Positions 1 through 6,701 of a stretch of 7,093 nt of DNA are shown here, in pieces (position 1 is the stretch's first letter; each line of letters opens with the position of its first letter). This DNA is from Alphaproteobacteria bacterium UBA6187 (GTDB lineage Bacteria; Pseudomonadota; Alphaproteobacteria; Rickettsiales; UBA6187): contig DITJ01000043.1 in assembly GCA_002422795.1 (NCBI GenBank), positions 1-7,093 of the forward strand. Reading direction: 5' to 3'. The notes beneath the pieces were generated by a model. The model saw nothing but the letters and a program-made list of their open reading frames with translations, was not told the origin of the DNA and did not search any database. The position numbers and the translations under genes were made by a program.

Positions 1-419
1 AGGTCGATAACTTTAATACCGGTAACCAGAACTTCTTCAGCAGTAGACTGGCTGATAAATTCAGGGGCAGGAGCGTGAATTGGCGCTGTGTGTTTTGCGT
101 TTACAGGGCCACGTTCATCAACTGGCTCACCGATTACGTTCAAGATACGGCCAAGAGTTTCCGCGCCAACTGGCACGCGGATCATGTCGCCAGTATCAGT
201 TACTTTAAGGCCACGAACCATACCATCGGTAGAATCCATTGCGATAGTACGCACTGTATTTTGACCAAGATGCTGGGCAACTTCTAAAATAAGTTTGTTA
301 CCGTTATTATCGCACTCTAATGCGTTTAGAATCGCTGGCAATTCACCATCTTCAAACTGCACGTCTACTACAGCGGAAATTACTTGCGTAACTTTGCCGA
401 TTTTGGTTTTGTTAGTCAT
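1..419 (-). CDS. atpD: F1 ATP synthase beta subunit, N-terminal part (runs off the window)
   Basis: This is the 5' part of the catalytic beta subunit of F1 ATP synthase, which binds and interconverts ADP and ATP in the alpha3beta3 head on the cytoplasmic side of the inner membrane. The visible 139 codons start MTNKTKIGKVTQVISAVVDV and contain the N-terminal beta-barrel, then GAETLGRILNVIGEPVDERG at about residues 85-104, a beta-subunit hallmark. The Walker A loop and catalytic residues lie beyond position 1 and cannot be checked. The ATG at 419-417 has a GGAG Shine-Dalgarno at 429-426 with a 6-nt spacer, so the start is secure. It follows ldcA, not atpG as would be normal, and a 25-bp perfect hairpin precedes its ribosome binding site. 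atpC (epsilon) would be expected just outside the window. Identity is near certain. Confidence 0.97.
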   Translation of the reverse strand, partial: MTNKTKIGKVTQVISAVVDVQFEDGELPAILNALECDNNGNKLILEVAQHLGQNTVRTIAMDSTDGMVRGLKVTDTGDMIRVPVGAETLGRILNVIGEPVDERGPVNAKHTAPIHAPAPEFISQSTAEEVLVTGIKVID

Positions 420-445
420 TCCTTGCTCCATTTAAATGTAGAATG

Positions 446-516
446 TAAGAGTGTGAGAATGTAAGAGTGTAAGATTTATACTTACATTCTAACACTCTTA
501 CATTCTCACACTCTTA
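446..516. repeat. Inverted repeat of 8-bp GARTGTRA units between ldcA and atpD
   Basis: Positions 446-470 and 492-516 are perfect 25-bp reverse complements separated by 21 nt, so the ldcA-atpD transcript can form a long hairpin. Each arm is a run of 8-bp units (gagtgtga, gaatgtaa, gagtgtaa). The ldcA stop codon TGA at 508-506 and its last codons lie inside the arm. On the minus strand the arm carries TAA, TGA and TAG in all three frames. No U-tract follows, so it does not look like an intrinsic terminator. It belongs to the same family as the repeat at 4106-4213: 24 of 25 bases match between 446-470 and 4106-4130. Confidence 0.9.
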
Positions 517-1420
517 TTTCTACTTCCGTCTTCTCACCTAACTTAACTTCTACATATGCGCCAATTGGCAAAGTCAGCATATCTTCGCTATGGCCAAGTT
601 TTGTATTTTGAATTAAAGGGATGCCCTTTTCATCAAGATAATCTGCAAAACTTTCCAGAACTTCCTTTAGTTCCGATGCGTCCTTTGAGCCTTCATCCGG
701 GCTTTCCAGGAAATTTCCCAGCACAACCGCCTCTACCGGATTAAACATATTCGCACGTTTCATCTGGTCTAAAATTCTATCAATACGCCTTGGCGTTTCA
801 AACCTGTCATCTTCCAAAAGCAATACACAGCATTCTAAATCCAGCATATGCTCCGTGCCGATTAAAGCCTGCAGCAGCGATAAACACCCGCCTACAAACT
901 TGCCCTGCACTAATCCTGTCTTTGTAGCAGCCTTATTGAGTGGCTTTGCTGCAAATTCTACTTTATCAACTTTGCCAAATACTATGTCAGCTAAGCGCTG
1001 CCACGTATCTTCACTAACCGTTCCTACTTGTCCTGGCATCGGTCCGTGCAGAGGTGTCCAGCCCCATCTATCAGAAAAGTGATTCAGTAATATTGTAATA
1101 TCACTAAATCCTATAAATATTTTTTCCTCAGGCGGGTTATCGTATAACCCATCCAATTTTTTTAGCAGCTTCTGGCTGCCATAACCACCTTTTAAACACC
1201 ATATCGCTTTAGATTCAGATTCAATCGCATCCATAAGATGTTCAAATCTGTAATCAATAGTATTTGCACAAAGACCGGGTTTTATAACATTATTATATTC
1301 CCTGAATCTTGGTGTAAGGCCAAACTTCCTTACAAACTCTATCGCTTTATCATATTCAGCCTCGGTACATCCGGATGCTGGGGCTATTATATCTACTATG
1401 TCTCCTTTTTCTAACTTCAT
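506..1420 (-). CDS. ldcA: LD-carboxypeptidase (muramoyltetrapeptide carboxypeptidase, S66 family)
   Basis: The 304-residue product fits the S66 serine peptidase family. Those enzymes remove the terminal D-alanine from murein tetrapeptides in the cytoplasm during peptidoglycan recycling. Visible motifs are IIAPAS near residue 11, KGGYGSQKLL at 77-86, IGFSDIT at 103-109, HGPMPGQ at 125-131, LLEDDRFETPRRIDRIL at 201-217 and GHSEDMLTLPIG at 276-287. From the family, the catalytic triad would be Ser106, Glu203 and His277, and all are present. There is no signal peptide, as expected for a cytoplasmic enzyme. The ATG at 1420 gives the standard family N-terminus, but only a weak GGCGG precedes it. 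The gene sits between atpG and atpD, which is unusual. Its final codons and TGA stop are made of the downstream repeat, so the C-terminus may have been altered by repeat insertion. The related MccF-type microcin immunity peptidases are a less likely alternative. Confidence 0.9.
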   Translation of the reverse strand: MKLEKGDIVDIIAPASGCTEAEYDKAIEFVRKFGLTPRFREYNNVIKPGLCANTIDYRFEHLMDAIESESKAIWCLKGGYGSQKLLKKLDGLYDNPPEEKIFIGFSDITILLNHFSDRWGWTPLHGPMPGQVGTVSEDTWQRLADIVFGKVDKVEFAAKPLNKAATKTGLVQGKFVGGCLSLLQALIGTEHMLDLECCVLLLEDDRFETPRRIDRILDQMKRANMFNPVEAVVLGNFLESPDEGSKDASELKEVLESFADYLDEKGIPLIQNTKLGHSEDMLTLPIGAYVEVKLGEKTEVEIRV

Positions 1421-1457
1421 AATTATCCGCCACTATTGGGTAGAATTCGGTGGCACT

Positions 1458-1554
1458 CCCTCTCCCTAAGGGAGAGGGCTGGGGTGAGGGGGCAGACTTA
1501 AAATAATCTTTAAGTATAACCACCTCACCCTAACCCTCTCCTCGAAGGAGAGGG
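1458..1554. repeat. Inverted pair of CCCTCTCCCT-type REP palindromes between atpG and ldcA
   Basis: The first palindrome is ccctctccct / agggagaggg (1458-1467 and 1469-1478), followed by ctggggtgaggg. The second is ccctctcct / aggagaggg (1534-1542 and 1546-1554), preceded by cctcaccctaa. The two units are in opposite orientation, roughly 27 of 34 positions pairing across 1458-1491 and 1521-1554. The centre has a further 7-bp inverted repeat (acttaaa 1496-1502, tttaagt 1509-1515), so the whole block can fold as one long hairpin. The motif resembles a GC-rich REP-like sequence that I recall from many proteobacterial genomes; I cannot confirm copy number here. The rest of this 172-nt gap holds an AT-rich 7-bp stem at 1565-1582 close to the atpG stop. 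Confidence 0.88.
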
Positions 1555-1592
1555 AACTTTCGAATTTTTGCTACCGCAAAAATACTTATTTT

Positions 1593-2471
1593 TTAAACCG
1601 CTTCCGCACCTGCGATAATTTCCAGCAGCTCTTTCGTAATTACAGCCTGCCTTGTGCGGTTATATATTAAGCTAAGTTTCTTAATCATATCACCGGCATT
1701 TCTTGTGGCGTTATCCATTGCCGCCATACGTGCGCCATGCTCACTGGCTGAATTTTCCAGGAATGCGTTATAAACCTGTACGGAAATATTCCGAGGCAAT
1801 AAGTCGCTTAATATTTTTTCTTCAGAAGGTTCATATTCATAAATCGAAGAACTTGCAGCATCTTGCAAATTTTCACCAATATTTAATGGAATAAGTTGCT
1901 GCGCAGTTACTTTCTGTGAAATGGCACTGATAAATTTGTTATAGAAAATAGTGCATACATCAAATGCGCCTTCTTCAAACATTTTTAGGATTTTCAAAGT
2001 TTGCTCTTCTGCATCAGAAAAAGGTACATTTTTCTTGGAAGCAATGCCCTGTATTTTATCTATAATATATTGGCCATGAGTGCTTCTTAGTATTTCATAA
2101 CCTTTTTTGCCAAGGCAGATAATTTTTACTTCTTTGCCTGCTGCCACTAACTCGGCAGCTTTACGCTTTACTGCCTTAGTTAAGTTAGCGTTGAAACCAC
2201 CGCAAAGACCACGGTCTGATGATACGGCAATTAAAAGATGAATCTGATCTTTACCGTTACCAACCAGTAATTTTGGTGCATTATCAGGTGATACGTTAGA
2301 TGCCAAAGTTTGAACCACCCTTTCCATGCGCTGTGCATAAGGAATGGCGCGCTCGGAATTTTCACGGGCGCGGCGCAATTTGCTTGCCGAAACCATCTTC
2401 ATGGCGCGGGTGATTTTCTGCGTTGACTTAACGCTTTTTATTCTGGTTTTAAGGTCTTTTAAATTGGCCAT
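1593..2471 (-). CDS. atpG: F1 ATP synthase gamma subunit
   Basis: The gamma subunit is the central rotating shaft of F1, coupling proton flow through F0 to catalysis in the alpha3beta3 head. The 292-residue length is typical. The N-terminal coiled-coil helix carries ITRAMKMVSASKLRRA at about 20-35, SSDRGLCGGFN is at 84-94, and the C-terminal helix carries EHGARMAAMDNATRNAGDMI at 244-263, all conserved in the family. The gene follows atpA by 84 nt. The ATG at 2471-2469 has no Shine-Dalgarno in the usual place: the preceding bases are GACAACTGAAAAA. The only strong candidate, GGAAGGAG, lies directly after the atpA stop, on the far side of a 23-bp hairpin. No other ATG in the right position would improve this, and the MANLKDLKTRIKS start is the standard one. 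Identity is near certain. Confidence 0.97.
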   Translation of the reverse strand: MANLKDLKTRIKSVKSTQKITRAMKMVSASKLRRARENSERAIPYAQRMERVVQTLASNVSPDNAPKLLVGNGKDQIHLLIAVSSDRGLCGGFNANLTKAVKRKAAELVAAGKEVKIICLGKKGYEILRSTHGQYIIDKIQGIASKKNVPFSDAEEQTLKILKMFEEGAFDVCTIFYNKFISAISQKVTAQQLIPLNIGENLQDAASSSIYEYEPSEEKILSDLLPRNISVQVYNAFLENSASEHGARMAAMDNATRNAGDMIKKLSLIYNRTRQAVITKELLEIIAGAEAV

Positions 2472-2484
2472 TTTTTCAGTTGTC

Positions 2485-2549
2485 AGAGTTCAGAGTTCAG
2501 AGTTCAGTAAGAATATTAGCTGAACTCCGAACTCTGAACTCCGAACTCT
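2485..2549. repeat. Inverted repeat of 7-bp GAGTTCR units between atpA and atpG
   Basis: The arm at 2486-2506 is three exact copies of gagttca. The opposite arm (2521-2549) is four reverse-complement copies of gagttc with a or g. The mRNA can pair in two registers offset by one 7-nt unit, each with 23 base pairs including two G-U pairs: 2549-2527 or 2542-2520 against 2485-2507. The second register has the shorter loop and leaves the upstream GGAAGGAG unpaired. No U-tract follows, so a terminator is unlikely. The unit differs in sequence and length from the GARTGTRA repeats at the other junctions. Confidence 0.9.
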
Positions 2550-2555
2550 CCTTCC
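2548..2555 (-). promoter_or_regulatory. Displaced Shine-Dalgarno candidate for atpG
   Basis: On the minus strand GGAAGGAG follows immediately after the atpA TAA. It contains AAGGAG, a strong match to the anti-Shine-Dalgarno of 16S rRNA, but is 76 nt from the atpG ATG. The intervening sequence is almost entirely the 7-bp-unit hairpin. When folded, the distance skipping the stem is about 13-18 nt. That it serves atpG is inference; translational coupling from atpA is the alternative. Confidence 0.5.
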
Positions 2556-4088
2556 TTAAGCTACAAAATTCGCTGTAAAATTAGCAAGAACTTCCTTTAA
2601 TTTCTTTTCGGTTTCGTCAGAAATTTTCTGCTCATTGCGCACAGAATCAAGAATATCCTTATGATCAGCTTTCATTTTGCTAAGCAGGCGTTTTTCATAA
2701 GCAACTACATCTTTAGTAGGAACTTTATCAAGATAACCTTTAACACCTGCATATATTACAACAACCTGGTCTTCAACAACCAGTGGAGAATATTGCGCCT
2801 GTTTAAGAAGCTCAGTTAAACGGCTACCACGGGCAAGCAAATTCTGAGTTGCAGCATCAAGGTCTGAACCAAACTGTGCGAAAGCTTCCATTTCACGGAA
2901 CTGTGCAAGTTCAAGTTTAATTGAACCGGCAACCTGTTTCATTGCTTTAATCTGCGCTGCAGATCCAACACGTGATACAGAAAGACCAACGTTTACAGCA
3001 GGGCGTACGCCTTTATAGAATAAATCAGTTTCTAAGAATATCTGACCGTCAGTGATTGAAATCACGTTAGTAGGAATATAAGCAGAAACGTCACCAGCCT
3101 GTGTTTCAATGATTGGCAATGCAGTAAGTGAACCAGCACCTGCATCATCAGAAAGTTTTGCAGCACGCTCAAGTAACCTAGAGTGAAGATAGAATACGTC
3201 ACCAGGATAAGCTTCACGTCCAGGCGGGCGGCGAAGTAGTAGCGACATCTGGCGGTAAGCTACAGCATGTTTAGATAAATCATCATAAACTATTAAAGCG
3301 TGCATACCGTTATCACGGAAATATTCACCCATAGTAACACCAGTGTATGGTGCTAAATATTGAAGTGGTGCAGGCTCGGACGCCGTTGCAGCAACAACAA
3401 TTGTATATTCAAGAGCGCCAGTTTCTTCCAGTTTCTTAACAACTTTCGCAACAGTTGAACGCTTCTGGCCGATACAAACATATACGCAATAAAGCTTTTT
3501 GCTTTCGTCCTGAGACTGGTTAATAGTTTTCTGGTTGATGATAGTATCAAGGGCAATAGCGGTTTTACCAGTTTGGCGGTCACCAATGATAAGCTCACGC
3601 TGGCCACGTCCAATTGGAATCAAAGCGTCAATCGCTTTAATACCAGTTTGCACTGGCTCGTGAACTGATTTCCTTTTGATAATACCAGGAGCTTTTACTT
3701 CGATAAGCCTTTGCTCGGAAGCGCCAATTGGGCCTTTGCCGTCAATCGGGTTACCAAGTGCGTCAACAACACGGCCTAGCAATTCTTTGCCAGCCGGAAC
3801 CTGCACGATTTCACGGGTACGTTTTACTGTGTCGCCTTCAGCTACACCACGGTCATCACCGAAAATTACGATACCGACATTGTCAGATTCTAAGTTCAAC
3901 ACCATGCCTTTAAGGCCACCGGCAAACTCTACCATCTCACCTGATTGCACGTCATCAAGGCCATATACGATGGCAATACCATCTTTTACAGCAACAACTT
4001 GCCCAACTTCTTTAAGCTCGGCATTACTGTCGAAATTCTCTATTTGTTTTTTCAGGATTTCGGAAACTTCCGCAGCACGGATATCCAT
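2556..4088 (-). CDS. atpA: F1 ATP synthase alpha subunit
   Basis: The alpha subunit forms the non-catalytic nucleotide-binding positions of the F1 hexamer and contributes the arginine that completes the beta catalytic sites. The 510-residue length is normal and the sequence looks intact. The N-terminal barrel is at about 25-95. Walker A is GDRQTGKT at 169-176, and the Walker B strand LIVYDD is at 265-270. The VSRVGSAAQ motif at 371-379 holds the arginine-finger residue Arg373. The C-terminal helical domain runs to ANFTANFVA. The MDIRAAEVSEILKKQIENF start is typical of alphaproteobacterial AtpA. The ATG at 4088 has GGAG at 4100-4097 with an 8-nt spacer. It follows atpH by 126 nt, most of which is a repeat hairpin, and precedes atpG. 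Identity is near certain. Confidence 0.98.
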   Translation of the reverse strand: MDIRAAEVSEILKKQIENFDSNAELKEVGQVVAVKDGIAIVYGLDDVQSGEMVEFAGGLKGMVLNLESDNVGIVIFGDDRGVAEGDTVKRTREIVQVPAGKELLGRVVDALGNPIDGKGPIGASEQRLIEVKAPGIIKRKSVHEPVQTGIKAIDALIPIGRGQRELIIGDRQTGKTAIALDTIINQKTINQSQDESKKLYCVYVCIGQKRSTVAKVVKKLEETGALEYTIVVAATASEPAPLQYLAPYTGVTMGEYFRDNGMHALIVYDDLSKHAVAYRQMSLLLRRPPGREAYPGDVFYLHSRLLERAAKLSDDAGAGSLTALPIIETQAGDVSAYIPTNVISITDGQIFLETDLFYKGVRPAVNVGLSVSRVGSAAQIKAMKQVAGSIKLELAQFREMEAFAQFGSDLDAATQNLLARGSRLTELLKQAQYSPLVVEDQVVVIYAGVKGYLDKVPTKDVVAYEKRLLSKMKADHKDILDSVRNEQKISDETEKKLKEVLANFTANFVA

Positions 4089-4105
4089 AGTATATTCTCC
4101 ACATT

Positions 4106-4213
4106 TAAGAGTGTGAGAATGTGAGAGTGTCAGAGTGTAAGTTTAAGTAATCTGCCAGAATATACATCCCAACTTTTACTTACATTCTTACATTCTAACA
4201 CTCTCACACTCTA
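4106..4213. repeat. Inverted repeat of 8-bp GARTGTRA units between atpH and atpA
   Basis: The left arm (4106-4141) and right arm (4179-4213) are runs of 8-bp units such as gagtgtga and gaatgtaa in opposite orientation, separated by about 37 nt. The arms align over 34 positions with several mismatches or G-U pairs, so this copy is more diverged than the 25-bp perfect one near atpD. On the minus strand the first arm begins 1 nt after the atpH TAA and contains stop codons in all three frames. The atpA ribosome binding site lies just beyond the second arm. No U-tract is seen. It belongs to the same family as 446-516. Confidence 0.88.
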
Positions 4214-4214
4214 C

Positions 4215-4787
4215 TTAATTCAAATCAGCTATAGCCTTCTTATTTAGCATAGCAAGTTTTTCTAATTGACCAGAAAGTGACGCATCAAGCATTTTAGAGC
4301 CGATTCTAACCACTATTCCGCCAAGTATTTCTTCATTTACAGCAACAACGGCTTTTATTTTATTACCAAGTGCTTTGCCAAGTGTGTTTTCAATTTCCTT
4401 AACCTGTTCAGGATTAAGAGTTGATGCTGTCGTAATATAAGCTTTTTCTTCGCCGCGGCTTTGCATCATCAAGCCGAAATAGGCATCCACAATTTCAGCA
4501 AGATGGATGATTCGGCCGTTTTGTACAAGAGTGCCGATAAATTTAACAGTCAGATCAGTTGCTGCCAGTTTTTTCAGGATTTCAGTTATAACGCCAGATA
4601 AGTTACTTTTTGATATAACCGGATTAAGTATGGTTTTGCTAAGCTCGCTTGAGCCTTCCACAGCTTTTATAAGCTGCGTTAAATCACTTTCAACTTTATC
4701 AAGTGAATTGTTCTTTTCTGCAAGTTCAAATAGGGCTTTAGCGTAACGCCCTGCCAGGCCTGCATAAGACATCTTTGCGCCAGACAT
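4215..4787 (-). CDS. atpH: F1 ATP synthase delta subunit (OSCP homologue)
   Basis: The delta subunit caps the F1 head and ties it to the peripheral stalk formed by the F0 b subunits. The product is 190 residues. The N-terminal helical domain shows YAGLAGRYAKALFELAEK at 8-25, and the C-terminal domain has the conserved LGGIVVRIGSKMLDASLSGQ from residue 155. It is the first gene of the F1 cluster, as in other alphaproteobacteria, with the antiporter gene 233 nt upstream and no F0 genes nearby. The ATG at 4787 is preferred because AGGA lies at 4798-4795 with a 7-nt spacer. An internal ATG five codons later (4772) would give MSYAGLAGRYAK but has a poorer ribosome site. A candidate promoter lies at 4857-4828. 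Identity is secure. Confidence 0.96.
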   Translation of the reverse strand: MSGAKMSYAGLAGRYAKALFELAEKNNSLDKVESDLTQLIKAVEGSSELSKTILNPVISKSNLSGVITEILKKLAATDLTVKFIGTLVQNGRIIHLAEIVDAYFGLMMQSRGEEKAYITTASTLNPEQVKEIENTLGKALGNKIKAVVAVNEEILGGIVVRIGSKMLDASLSGQLEKLAMLNKKAIADLN

Positions 4788-4827
4788 GTGTTTTTCCTGT
4801 GCGGTTTAATTATTTGAGAACGGGCGC

Positions 4828-4857
4828 ATAATTAACATAACGTTTAAAAGGTTGCAA
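4828..4857 (-). promoter_or_regulatory. Candidate promoter of the F1 operon
   Basis: On the minus strand TTGCAA (4857-4852) and AATTAT (4833-4828) are separated by 18 nt, each matching four of six bases of the sigma-70 consensus. Transcription would begin roughly 30 nt before the atpH start. The 233-nt gap between the antiporter gene and atpH is AT-rich and shows no other gene; a 6-bp inverted repeat (tgggca 4874-4879, tgccca 4896-4901) is the only other structure noted. Support is from sequence resemblance alone. Confidence 0.4.
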
Positions 4858-5020
4858 GGGTTAATTTAATTGATGGGCATTAGAAAATAGCCTGTTGCCC
4901 AAGTTGATAACTAACCTCAGTATTGGATAGGGCGGATATTGCAAATAAAGACGAACTATATAATAAACAGTTTGAAGCGGAAGAAGTAAGTTATGTGTGA
5001 GCCTTCTTATAAATCCATCC

Positions 5021-6697
5021 TCAAAATTCATTCAAATATCTAACCATCCTGCGGCCTATTTCGCGCGGGCCTAACACTGTAAGATCAACATCCTGGTTAA
5101 TAAAATATTTCTCCTCTTCTTCATTATGTGCCCTTACCAATACTTTAATACCCGGCTTAACTTTCCTGGCCGCCTCTACTATTTTTCGCGCTTCAAAAGG
5201 ATTAGGCACAGCTACAATAATAGCAACCGCCTTATCAATTGCCGCCTCATTCAATACCTGTTCGTTGGTTGCATCGCCTGCTATGGCGTTAAATCCTCTT
5301 TCCCTTAGTAAACCAATCCGCCGGCGGTTGGAGTCTATAACCACCAGTTCTATATTTGCCGACTGCAGATTTTCAGAAATATGTTTTCCAACCCTGCCAT
5401 GCCCGGCCAGAATTACCAATTCTGTAAGGGTCTGTTTCTTATCGCCCGGCAAGCGCGCCAGGCTGTCGCCCACCCCAAGGTTAAACATTGATGCAATATT
5501 AGGTTTCCGGCCAATCCATTCATAAACGCGGCGGCTTATATGAAAAAATGCCGGGTTAAGTGAAATTGAAATTAACGCCCCGGCTAAAATAAGATCGCGC
5601 CCTTTTTCCGAAAGTAAATTATAAGCAACCCCAAGGTTTGCCATGATAAACGAAAACTCACCAATCTGTGCAAGTCCCGCAGAAACAAGTAATGCCGTTT
5701 TAAGTGGGTATTTGAATAGCAGTATAATTGCACTGGCTGCAATTGATTTGCCCACCAGGATAATTACTATTACGGCTAACACCTCCAGGGGCTTTTCAAC
5801 AATAATAGCCGGGTTAAATAACATACCAACCGATACGAAAAACAATACGGCAAATGCGTCTTGCAGGGGCAATGCTTTATCAGCAGCTTCCCTGGAAAGG
5901 TCGGATTCACGTATCATCATGCCTGCAAAAAATGCACCCAAAGCAAATGAAACACCAAATAATTTTGCAGCGCTAAATGCGATGCCCATTGCCACTGCAA
6001 ATACTGCCAGGGTAAATAATTCGCGTGAACGTGTGCGGGCTACAAAATTAAGCAGCCATGGCAGCGCCCTTCTGCCAACCACCACCATAAAAACAACGAA
6101 TAATATCATTTTACCGATTGCAAAGAAAAGGCTGCTTAAAACCCCTTCTGCCGTGTTGGCGTCAGTTCCAACTTCTGCGATAGCCGGTATAAGCACCAAG
6201 GCAAGCACCATTACTATGTCTTCTACAATCAGCCAGCCTATAACTATATGGCCATCGGTTGATTCCAGCAGGTTATGCTGTTCCAGCGCCCGCAGCAATA
6301 CCACTGTACTTGCGACAGAAAGCGAAAGTCCAAACACTAAACCGCTAGCTAAAGACCACCCCCAAAAAGAGGAGGCAACTACGCCCAGAAATGTAGCTGC
6401 CGCAATTTGCACAATTGCGCCAGGAATGGCGATGGATTTTACTTCCATCAGGTCTTTAATAGAAAAATGCAGGCCTACGCCGAACATAAGGAATAATATC
6501 CCGATTTCGGAAAGTTCTTTGGCTATTTCTGCATTGGCAACCATACCGGGTGTGTAAGGGCCAATTATAATTCCGGCAATTAGATAGCCTACAATGGGGG
6601 AAAACCGTAGTTTTGAAGCTATAATCCCGCATATAAAGGCCACCGTAAAGCCCATGGTGATAGTTGAAATTAACGGTAATTCATGCGGTATCATCAT
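5021..6697 (-). CDS. ybaL: YbaL-type cation:proton antiporter (CPA2 family) with TrkA-N domain
   Basis: This is an inner-membrane monovalent cation:proton antiporter of the KefB/CPA2 group, probably moving K+ or Na+ against H+; the ion is not decided by sequence. The 558 residues match the length I recall for E. coli YbaL, and blocks such as FSPIVGYLIAGIIIGPYTPG, MFGVGLHFSIKDLMEVKSIA and GWLIVEDIVMVL are close to that protein. About 12 hydrophobic segments span residues 8-390, including LAQIGEFSFI at 342-351. A Rossmann TrkA-N domain covers about 425-545, with GHGRVG at 432-437 and Asp455 ending the second strand, as expected for NAD(H) binding. There is no KefF-like partner gene beside it. 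Two adjacent ATGs (6697 and 6694) could start it; GAAGG is spaced better for the second. Upstream DNA is AT-rich with a -10-like TATAGT at 6746-6741 but no clear -35. I see no strong terminator before the F1 promoter. Confidence 0.92.
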   Translation of the reverse strand: MMIPHELPLISTITMGFTVAFICGIIASKLRFSPIVGYLIAGIIIGPYTPGMVANAEIAKELSEIGILFLMFGVGLHFSIKDLMEVKSIAIPGAIVQIAAATFLGVVASSFWGWSLASGLVFGLSLSVASTVVLLRALEQHNLLESTDGHIVIGWLIVEDIVMVLALVLIPAIAEVGTDANTAEGVLSSLFFAIGKMILFVVFMVVVGRRALPWLLNFVARTRSRELFTLAVFAVAMGIAFSAAKLFGVSFALGAFFAGMMIRESDLSREAADKALPLQDAFAVLFFVSVGMLFNPAIIVEKPLEVLAVIVIILVGKSIAASAIILLFKYPLKTALLVSAGLAQIGEFSFIMANLGVAYNLLSEKGRDLILAGALISISLNPAFFHISRRVYEWIGRKPNIASMFNLGVGDSLARLPGDKKQTLTELVILAGHGRVGKHISENLQSANIELVVIDSNRRRIGLLRERGFNAIAGDATNEQVLNEAAIDKAVAIIVAVPNPFEARKIVEAARKVKPGIKVLVRAHNEEEEKYFINQDVDLTVLGPREIGRRMVRYLNEF

Positions 6698-6701
6698 CAG
6701 G

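Noticed and set aside
446..516. Regular short repeats considered as a CRISPR array
   Set aside because: The units are contiguous 8-mers without unique spacers, and the block is a single inverted pair.
506..1420. ldcA considered as a microcin C immunity peptidase (MccF)
   Set aside because: Both belong to S66, but nothing nearby resembles a microcin cluster and the motifs fit general LD-carboxypeptidases.
1565..1582. Stem-loop tttttgc / gcaaaaa just downstream of atpG, considered as an intrinsic terminator
   Set aside because: The stem is almost all A-T pairs and no U-tract follows on the minus strand; ldcA and atpD continue in the same direction.
3676..4116. A 146-codon open frame on the plus strand opposite atpA
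   Set aside because: atpA is complete and conserved across this stretch; the antisense product has low-complexity Ser/Thr/Pro content and no family resemblance.
4874..4901. tgggca / tgccca inverted repeat between ybaL and atpH considered as an operator
   Set aside because: Arms are only 6 bp with a 16-nt loop, which can easily arise by chance, and no known operator is recognised.
5643..6557. A 304-codon open frame on the plus strand opposite ybaL
   Set aside because: It is antisense to a strongly conserved membrane protein, its translation is rich in Thr, Ile, Asn and Ala without recognisable motifs, and it reflects codon bias of the true gene.
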